Assembly (NCBI GenBank): GCA_902796455.1
Contig: CADBPH010000121.1
Span: 1 to 5,178, forward strand
From: an uncultured Bacteroidia bacterium
Lineage (GTDB): Bacteria; Bacteroidota; Bacteroidia; Bacteroidales; UBA932
DNA: 5,178 nucleotides
Direction: 5' to 3'
Shown here: piece after piece, positions 1 to 5,178 of the stretch
Numbering within the stretch: position 1 is the stretch's first letter
Layout of the letters: each line of letters starts with the position of its first letter
The notes under the pieces: generated by a model
The model's input: the letters and a program-made list of their open reading frames with translations, nothing else
Database searches by the model: none
What the model was told of the DNA's origin: nothing
Program-made: the position numbers and the translations under genes

Positions 1-1
1 C

Positions 2-1399
2 AAGGACCGCTACCTGCTCGAATTCAACGGGCGTTACGACGGGTCTTCGAAGTTCCCTGCCTCCCAGCAGTGGGCCTTCTTCCCGTCGGTTTCCGCCGGC
101 TGGCGTATTTCCGAGGAACCTTTCTGGCACATAGATCCGGCTTATGTGAGCAACGTGAAGATCCGCGCTTCCTACGGTTCGCTGGGCAATGGTAACGTAA
201 GCCCCTACAGTTATCTTGAGGAACTCTCCCCGTCTCAGTCCTCCCGCTTGGTAAACGGCACGTTGAACAAGTACTTAAGTGTTCCTGCGGTGATTCCTGA
301 CGGACTGACGTGGGAGACAGCGACAACCAAGGACCTGGGCCTGGACTTCCAGCTCCTGGGTGGCCGTTTCACCTTCAGCGGAGACTACTATGTGCGCAAG
401 ACCACGGACATGTACACGAAGGGTATGACGCTTCCGGACGTATTCGGTGCTTCTTCTCCGAAAGGCAACTACGCGGACTTGACGACGCGCGGCTGGGAGC
501 TTTCCATCGAGTGGAAAGACCAGTTCAACCTGGGTGGGAGTCCGTTCCGTTATCAGATAAAAGCGACGATGCACGACTACAAAACGGTCATCGATAAGTA
601 CAACAACCCGGAAAAGCTTCTGTCTGACTACTATGAGGGCATGACGATCGGCGAGATCTGGGGCTTCGAAAGCGACGGCCTGTTCCAGAACGAGAGGGAA
701 CTCGAGGGATATGTCAATACGCTGATAAAGGCATCGAATAATAACAAGTGGTATGTCGGCGATGTCCGGTTTGTGGACCGTAACGGGAACGACAGGATCG
801 ACCGTGGCACGAATACGGTGGACGACGCGGGCGACAGGTTCGTCATCGGCAACTCCCAACCCCGCTATAAGTTCAGCTTCACCCTCGGCGGCGACTGGAA
901 AGGCATCTTCCTGAACGCATTTTTCCAGGGTGTCGGAAAACAGGACTGGTATCCGGGTACGAATGCCTTAATCTGGGGCCAGTACGGCAAGCCTTTTTAC
1001 AACATTCCGACATGGCAACTGGGCAACATCTGGACTCCGGAGAATCCGGATGCTTATCTGCCTCGTTACTGCACGTACAACGGCGGATTCGCCTACAACA
1101 GCTATCCCAACACGCGCTATCTCCAGAACGTCGCCTACATCCGTCTGAAGAGCGCCCAGCTGGGCTACGCGTTGCCGCGCAAGGTGGTCTCGAAAGTGGG
1201 CTTGAGAGACCTGAAGTTCTATCTGTCCGGCGAAAACCTTTGGGACTGGTCTCCGTTGTACCGTATCAACAAACGTTTTCAAAATGTCTTTACTTCCCAA
1301 AATTCAACCGATCCTGACATGGATGGAGATAGTTACGGTGAGGGTGTGGCCTACCCGCTCCTTCGGACCGTTACTTTCGGTGTTTCCCTTACCTTCTAA
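2..1399 (+). CDS. SusC/RagA-family TonB-linked outer membrane transporter, C-terminal part (5' end outside window)
   Basis: The reading frame is open from base 2 to the TAA at 1397-1399 and gives 465 residues, about the last half of a family whose members are usually near 1000 residues. The plug, carboxypeptidase-like domain and signal peptide would lie upstream. SusC-like proteins are TonB-driven 22-strand barrels that import oligosaccharides captured with their SusD lid. Visible family hallmarks are the start FNGRYDGSSKF, then FPSVSAGWRISEEPFW and IRASYGSLGN, then a DxNGxDxID-type loop (bases 776-802) followed by VIGNSQPRY, and late YIRLKSAQLGYALP and FYLSGENLWDW. The chain ends in SLTF, with the C-terminal aromatic residue expected of a Bam-assembled barrel protein. 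The GTG at 146 is an internal Val codon, not the start. The gene is 12 nt upstream of the susD-like gene with no terminator between them, so they are almost certainly cotranscribed. Family assignment is firm; substrate is unknown. Confidence 0.96.
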   Translation, partial: KDRYLLEFNGRYDGSSKFPASQQWAFFPSVSAGWRISEEPFWHIDPAYVSNVKIRASYGSLGNGNVSPYSYLEELSPSQSSRLVNGTLNKYLSVPAVIPDGLTWETATTKDLGLDFQLLGGRFTFSGDYYVRKTTDMYTKGMTLPDVFGASSPKGNYADLTTRGWELSIEWKDQFNLGGSPFRYQIKATMHDYKTVIDKYNNPEKLLSDYYEGMTIGEIWGFESDGLFQNERELEGYVNTLIKASNNNKWYVGDVRFVDRNGNDRIDRGTNTVDDAGDRFVIGNSQPRYKFSFTLGGDWKGIFLNAFFQGVGKQDWYPGTNALIWGQYGKPFYNIPTWQLGNIWTPENPDAYLPRYCTYNGGFAYNSYPNTRYLQNVAYIRLKSAQLGYALPRKVVSKVGLRDLKFYLSGENLWDWSPLYRINKRFQNVFTSQNSTDPDMDGDSYGEGVAYPLLRTVTFGVSLTF

Positions 1400-1411
1400 A
1401 ACGAAATATAT

Positions 1412-3256
1412 ATGAAAAAGATAACAAAACTTCTTTTGGGCGCGGTTGCAACCGGTTTGATGGCGGTTTCCTGCGATCTCACTGAGGAGCCTATCGCATC
1501 GGTGAGCAAGGAAACGGTTTTTGGTTCGGAGTCCGGGATAAAGGCCTATTCCTGGTCCTTCTACGAATATCTTCCTTCCGGCAGTGACCTGGGATATATC
1601 GAGGGCCGTATGGTTGATTACCTGGACGCTACGAATTATCAGGCATTTCTCCACAAGGATGCGTACAATGCCGAAGTGGCCAGCGGTTGGTCCGCTTCCG
1701 TGTGGAAAGAGCTCCGCAACATTAACTGGTTCCTCCAGAATTGTGAAGAGGCCCAGGTCGAGGAGCCGGTCAAGAACAATTATATCGGTCTGGCCCGTTT
1801 CTGGAGGGCATATTTCTACTACGGTATGGTCAAGCAGTTCGGTGATGTGCCTTGGATTGACCATGCGCTGGATGTGAACGAGACGGATGCCCTGATGGCC
1901 CCGAGGGATTCCCGCGAGCTAGTGATGGAAAATGTCTGGAAAGACCTTGAGTTCGCCCAGCAGAACATCTCGCTTGACAAGGATCCGACCTGCTCCCAGG
2001 TGACGAAGTGGGTGGCCTATGCGTTCGCTTCCCGCATCGCCCTGTTCGAAGGGACATTCCGTAAATATCACAAGCTGAACCTGTCGACCTCGTCTTCGAC
2101 CTGGCTGGATCGGGCTGCAACGGCGGCGAAGTATGTGATGGACAACTCGGGCTATAAGCTCTATTCGACGGGTAAGCCGGCTAAGGATTATCGTGACATG
2201 TTCCTCGCCAATGCGCCGAAGACGGATGAGATCATGATGGCCGAAGTGTTCAGTTCCGACCTCGCGGCAGTCCACGGGACGAACGTCTATTTCAACTCCC
2301 AGACCAATGGCAGCTGTTGTAACTTCATCCGTCCGTTCATCTGCACCTTCCTTCAGACCGACGGTACTCCTTACACGGACCGCCCGGGCTGGGAAACGGA
2401 AGGGTTCTATGCCGAGACGCGCAATCGCGACGCCCGTCTGGCGCAGATCATCCGTACGCCGGGCTTCGTTCGCGAAGGCGAGACAGTACTTCCGGAGATT
2501 GATGGCTATGCCCGCCTGGGTTACCAGCCGATCAAGTTCTGTGTGGATGCGAAAGCCGCCGATACCAAGGCTTTGAACGATAACATGCTGTCTTTGTTCC
2601 GATATGCGGAGGTTCTGCTGAACTATGCAGAGGCGAAAGCCGAACTGGGAACGCTCAGCGATGCCGACTGGGCGCAGACCGTGGGTGCAATCCGCGCCCG
2701 CGCGGGTATCACCGGAGGCCTGACATCAAAGCCGACAAAAGTGGACACCTATCTGCAGCAGACCTATTATCCGGATGTCAATGATGCAGCTATCCTGGAG
2801 ATCCGTCGCGAGCGCGGCTGTGAACTATGCCTGGAGGGCTTCCGTTTCGACGACATCCGCCGCTGGGCCTGCGGAGAACTCATGACCATTTCCTGGACGG
2901 GCATGTACATCGAGGATATCGACAAGCCGCTGGACCTTGACGGTGACGGTATCGGCGATGCCGTGTATTATACGACGAAAGCAAAACTGAAGGCCGCCCT
3001 GGCCCTGGTTCCGGAGACGGAACGTGACAAAGTGATGTCCCGTGTCGTTTCGACTGACCCGGCCTCTTCGGACCTGCAGGTGCATGCAGCTCCGGGCGGA
3101 GGATACTATCTTGCCTGGAATACGCAGGAGGATAAGAACCGTGTATTCGGGAAAAAGCAGTATCTTTATCCCATCCCCGCCATGGTGATGGTCCGCAACC
3201 CGAACATCACCCAGAACCCGGGTTGGGAGAATAATGCCTTTAATGACGGTAATTAG
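1412..3256 (+). CDS. SusD/RagB-family glycan-binding surface lipoprotein
   Basis: This is a complete 614-residue protein, typical to slightly long for the family. SusD-like proteins are alpha-helical TPR-type lipoproteins that cap the SusC barrel and bind glycan at the cell surface. The N-terminus MKKITKLLLGAVATGLMAVSC is a lipoprotein signal peptide with the acylated Cys at 21. It is followed by acidic DLTEE, which may serve as a Bacteroidota surface-export signal. The N-terminal SusD-like domain carries RFWRAYFYYGMVKQFGDVPW from residue 129. The RagB/SusD domain carries EVLLNYAEAKAELG from residue 400, IRARAGI, and IRRERGCELCLEGFRFDDIR from residue 464. The end IPAMVMVRNPNITQNPGW is the usual SusD C-terminal signature. 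The ATG at 1412 is chosen because it begins the signal peptide; the leader is A/T-rich without a Shine-Dalgarno, as is common in this phylum. Oddities are nine cysteines besides the lipidated one and a DLDGDGIGD loop at residues 508-516. Specificity cannot be predicted from sequence alone. Confidence 0.97.
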   Translation: MKKITKLLLGAVATGLMAVSCDLTEEPIASVSKETVFGSESGIKAYSWSFYEYLPSGSDLGYIEGRMVDYLDATNYQAFLHKDAYNAEVASGWSASVWKELRNINWFLQNCEEAQVEEPVKNNYIGLARFWRAYFYYGMVKQFGDVPWIDHALDVNETDALMAPRDSRELVMENVWKDLEFAQQNISLDKDPTCSQVTKWVAYAFASRIALFEGTFRKYHKLNLSTSSSTWLDRAATAAKYVMDNSGYKLYSTGKPAKDYRDMFLANAPKTDEIMMAEVFSSDLAAVHGTNVYFNSQTNGSCCNFIRPFICTFLQTDGTPYTDRPGWETEGFYAETRNRDARLAQIIRTPGFVREGETVLPEIDGYARLGYQPIKFCVDAKAADTKALNDNMLSLFRYAEVLLNYAEAKAELGTLSDADWAQTVGAIRARAGITGGLTSKPTKVDTYLQQTYYPDVNDAAILEIRRERGCELCLEGFRFDDIRRWACGELMTISWTGMYIEDIDKPLDLDGDGIGDAVYYTTKAKLKAALALVPETERDKVMSRVVSTDPASSDLQVHAAPGGGYYLAWNTQEDKNRVFGKKQYLYPIPAMVMVRNPNITQNPGWENNAFNDGN

Positions 3257-3276
3257 TTGTTGATGGGTTTTCAAGG

Positions 3277-3306
3277 GCCGGAGTGGTCAATCCGCTCCGG
3301 CTTTTT
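3277..3306 (+). terminator. Intrinsic (rho-independent) terminator after the susD-like gene
   Basis: A 10-bp GC-rich hairpin with one G-T wobble is formed by GCCGGAGTGG (3277-3286) and CCGCTCCGGC (3292-3301), with the 5-nt loop TCAAT. Five T residues follow at 3302-3306. It starts 21 nt after the susD-like stop and ends 27 nt before the ATG of the first esterase. It should end or reduce transcription coming from the susC/susD-like genes. There is no A-tract of matching length on the 5' side, so it appears to act only on the + strand. Whether it is complete or leaky in vivo cannot be read from the sequence. Confidence 0.88.
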
Positions 3307-3333
3307 CATCAGATTACAACAATTATTCATAGC

Positions 3334-4155
3334 ATGCGTAGACTCATCCTTCTCATCCTGATGGCCGGAACCCTGTCGCTGATAGATGCCGCCGCCCAGC
3401 CGGCGCCAAAGGTCTCGGACATACCTTATTCCCCGTCCTCCGATTCTTATGCGCAAGAACGTTGCAAACTCGATGTATATTCCCCTGAAAACGCCTCGGA
3501 CTGCCCTGTCATCGTGTGGTTCCACGGTGGTGGTCTCACCCGCGGTGACAAAAAGGGATTTCCCGTCGACCTGCTGAATCACGGGTATGTCTTGATTTCG
3601 GCGAATTACAGGCTCATGCCGCGCGGGGTGATCGACAATTGCATCGACGATGCGGCTGCGGCCGTTGCCTGGGCCTTTGCACATGCGGCCGAATACGGCG
3701 GTTCTGTCCAAAAGATATTTGTAGCCGGCCACTCTGCGGGCGGATATCTCACGGATATGGTCGGCCTGGACAAACATTGGCTGGCAGCATACGGGGTCGA
3801 CGCCGACCGGATTGCCGGTCTGTTTCCCTTCAGCGGACAGGCCCTCTCTCATTTCACCTACCGCAAGACTCTGGGAATGACCGAACTGCAACCATTTATC
3901 GATGAATATGCACCCTTATATCATATCCGTCCCGATGCTCCGCCCATCATCATTGTTTCAGGCGACCGGGAAAAGGAAATGTTCGGCCGATATGAAGAGA
4001 ATGCCTATTTCTGGAGGATGCTCAAACTGACGGGACATCCCGATGTACACATTTATGAGCTTCAGGGCTACACCCACGGCAAAATGGCCAAACCGGCTGT
4101 CCAAATCCTTGTCGACCACGTTGCCCGTTTGTGCAAAACGATTGAAAAACAATAA
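3334..4155 (+). CDS. Secreted alpha/beta hydrolase, BD-FAE-like (acetyl/feruloyl) carbohydrate esterase
   Basis: This 273-residue serine hydrolase is predicted to be periplasmic. MRRLILLILMAGTLSLIDAAA is a signal peptide with likely signal peptidase I cleavage before Gln22; there is no lipobox Cys. The core shows the oxyanion-hole motif FHGGG (His64-Gly67), YRLMP near residue 92, and the nucleophile elbow GHSAGG with Ser134. The segment IIIVSGDREKEMFGRYEENA (residues 205-224) should hold the acid, and GYTHGKM supplies His248. This arrangement matches the BD-FAE/esterase-lipase group, whose characterised members remove acetyl or feruloyl groups from xylan-type glycans; kynurenine-formamidase-like enzymes share the fold but lack a signal peptide. 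An in-frame GTG at 3283 would add 17 residues but lies inside the terminator stem, so the ATG at 3334 is preferred because the signal peptide begins exactly there. The gene follows the terminator, and 12 nt separate it from the next esterase, so those two form a unit. Fold and export are secure; the exact ester is inferred. Confidence 0.9.
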   Translation: MRRLILLILMAGTLSLIDAAAQPAPKVSDIPYSPSSDSYAQERCKLDVYSPENASDCPVIVWFHGGGLTRGDKKGFPVDLLNHGYVLISANYRLMPRGVIDNCIDDAAAAVAWAFAHAAEYGGSVQKIFVAGHSAGGYLTDMVGLDKHWLAAYGVDADRIAGLFPFSGQALSHFTYRKTLGMTELQPFIDEYAPLYHIRPDAPPIIIVSGDREKEMFGRYEENAYFWRMLKLTGHPDVHIYELQGYTHGKMAKPAVQILVDHVARLCKTIEKQ

Positions 4156-4167
4156 AAATCAATAATA

Positions 4168-5175
4168 ATGAAATCTCTGAGAGTACTCCTGTTTGCGTTG
4201 ACCGCATCGGTTTTATTCCTGGCCCCTCTTAGGGCGGAAAACTTTCGCAACCGCTATGGGATGCCCCTCGTCAAGGAGAGTGACGGCAGTTATATCATCC
4301 CGAACGCCAAAGCCTATGAGGCTGTGATAGGCGATCCCAATCGACTCCCCAAGGCACTCGTTCCTTACAAAAGTAAGAATCGGCCACTTAGGAATACTGA
4401 AAAAGATAAGATACTACCCGAAGACCTTGTATATAAGAAGAGTATTTCCGGGAAGGATCTCCCCATGAGGATATACAGGTCGGGGCAGAGCAACTCCCCC
4501 GTCGTGTTTTTCATCCATGGAGGCGGTTGGATCAAAGGGACTTACACAGCATCCGCCAGTTTTTGTAAAACCCTTGCGGGTAAGTACGGAATCACCGTCG
4601 TCAGTATTGAATACACCTTTGCAGATGTCCCCGGGGCGCGTATGGAGGACACGGTCAAAGACTGTTACGATGCGGTGGAATATGTTCTCTCACGGGCCCG
4701 GGAGTTTGGCATCGACCCGGAGCGGGTGGGATTTGCGGGCAGTTCCGCCGGTGGACATTTGTCGGCCTGTTGCGCCTTGCATTTCCCACAGACCAAGGCC
4801 TATGCGGGCTGGTATGGAGCGTATGACCTGCAATTAACGATGGATACTTACGCCCCAGAGTCGAAACCCGAGAGGCGGCACCCGTATGACACTTACCTGA
4901 ACGAATGGGATCCGGATTATATCAGCCAGTTCTCCCCCGTCAAGATCGCGGAGTCCAAAACCGGTCTGTCTTTCAAGGCGGTACTGTTTCAGGGTACGGC
5001 TGACATTACCATCGGCCCGGATAATGCGCGCCGCTTCAGGGAAGCCCTTGTCGGTGCAGGGGCGAAGCATGTCAGGGTGATGACGTACAAGAATGTCACC
5101 CACTCCATCGGCTTGTCCTATGCAGCCGGGGACATGTACTCAAAGAGCTTGCGTGTGTTTGCAAAGACTCTGTAA
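4168..5175 (+). CDS. Secreted alpha/beta hydrolase (HSL/BD-FAE-type esterase) with N-terminal extension
   Basis: This complete protein has 335 residues. MKSLRVLLFALTASVLFLAPLRA is a signal peptide with probable cleavage between Ala23 and Glu24; no lipobox is seen, so a periplasmic enzyme is expected. About 85 residues (24-108) precede the first core strand, including a Lys/Asn-rich stretch around residues 68-96. The catalytic core then shows FFIHGGGW (His117-Trp121), the elbow GSSAGGH with nucleophile Ser193, the acid in FQGTAD (Asp279), and His312 in NVTHSIG. These form a complete Ser-Asp-His triad of the HGGG (hormone-sensitive-lipase-like) esterase class, often annotated as carboxylesterase or acetyl-xylan-type esterase in PULs. 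Outside the motifs it shares little with the preceding esterase, so it is not a recent tandem copy. The leader between the two genes is 12 nt and A/T-rich with no terminator, supporting cotranscription. The ATG at 4168 begins the signal peptide. The substrate is unknown; a peptidase-like or lipase role is less likely given the context. Confidence 0.9.
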   Translation: MKSLRVLLFALTASVLFLAPLRAENFRNRYGMPLVKESDGSYIIPNAKAYEAVIGDPNRLPKALVPYKSKNRPLRNTEKDKILPEDLVYKKSISGKDLPMRIYRSGQSNSPVVFFIHGGGWIKGTYTASASFCKTLAGKYGITVVSIEYTFADVPGARMEDTVKDCYDAVEYVLSRAREFGIDPERVGFAGSSAGGHLSACCALHFPQTKAYAGWYGAYDLQLTMDTYAPESKPERRHPYDTYLNEWDPDYISQFSPVKIAESKTGLSFKAVLFQGTADITIGPDNARRFREALVGAGAKHVRVMTYKNVTHSIGLSYAAGDMYSKSLRVFAKTL

Positions 5176-5178
5176 AAA

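Noticed and set aside
146..148. GTG as a possible start of the SusC-like gene
   Set aside because: The same frame is open back to base 2 and already encodes SusC-type sequence, so this is an internal Val codon.
275..859. 194-codon minus-strand open frame inside the SusC-like gene
   Set aside because: Its product is rich in Val/Arg with no family resemblance, and it lies fully antisense to a gene with unmistakable SusC motifs; GC-rich third positions create such frames.
1304..1864. 186-codon minus-strand open frame across the susC/susD junction
   Set aside because: It overlaps the ends of two firm genes, including the lipoprotein signal region, and shows no protein-family features.
2825..3274. 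149-codon minus-strand open frame opposite the end of the SusD-like gene
   Set aside because: It mirrors the conserved SusD C-terminal region and has no motif of its own.
3283..3285. GTG as an upstream start of the first esterase
   Set aside because: It sits in the terminator stem and would place 17 residues ahead of a perfect signal peptide that begins at the ATG at 3334.
3271..3891. 206-codon minus-strand open frame opposite the first esterase
   Set aside because: It is antisense to a gene with a full signal peptide and catalytic motifs, runs through the terminator, and has no recognisable domain.
3334..4155. Kynurenine formamidase or other cytoplasmic amidase
   Set aside because: The HGGG motif is shared, but the signal peptide and the SusC/SusD neighbourhood favour a periplasmic carbohydrate esterase.
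4517..4837. 106-codon + strand frame inside the second esterase
   Set aside because: It is an out-of-frame shadow of the region that encodes HGGGW through the GSSAGG elbow; no independent features.
3334..5175. Recent tandem duplication of one esterase gene
   Set aside because: Only the HGGG, GxSxG and His motifs correspond; lengths, N-termini and acid segments differ too much for a recent copy.

Overview
This window looks like part of a polysaccharide utilization locus (PUL) from a Bacteroidota (Bacteroidales-type) bacterium. The evidence is a SusC-like TonB-dependent transporter followed directly by a SusD-like surface lipoprotein, a pairing that is essentially diagnostic of this phylum. 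The short A/T-rich gene leaders, which lack a Shine-Dalgarno sequence, fit the same group. Base composition is moderately GC-rich by eye, higher than typical for Bacteroides. A GC-richer Bacteroidales lineage (Alistipes-like, or an uncultured gut or rumen group) is plausible, but the genus cannot be fixed from this window.

Layout, all on the + strand: (1) 2-1399, the C-terminal ~465 residues of a SusC/RagA-family transporter whose 5' part lies outside the window; (2) 1412-3256, a complete SusD/RagB-family lipoprotein 12 nt downstream; (3) 3277-3306, a strong intrinsic terminator; (4) 3334-4155, a secreted alpha/beta hydrolase of the BD-FAE-like esterase type; (5) 4168-5175, a second, clearly different secreted alpha/beta hydrolase, again after a 12-nt gap. 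The window ends 3 nt after its stop codon. No stretch above 300 nt lacks a gene. No RNA gene, mobile element, CRISPR array or long repeat was seen.

Functional reading: the SusC/SusD pair would bind and import an oligosaccharide across the outer membrane. The two exported serine esterases would remove ester-linked groups (acetyl, feruloyl or similar) from it in the periplasm. No glycoside hydrolase, lyase, sulfatase or regulator is visible here, so the glycan cannot be named; two esterases together suggest a decorated plant-type polymer such as a xylan or pectin. The terminator splits the cluster into a transport half and an esterase half, so the esterases probably depend on read-through or on a promoter not recognised here.

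I see no clear undescribed system. The points most worth a second look are the terminator placement, the possible Glu catalytic acid in the first esterase, the cysteine-rich SusD with a calcium-loop-like insertion, and the Lys/Asn-rich N-terminal extension of the second esterase.
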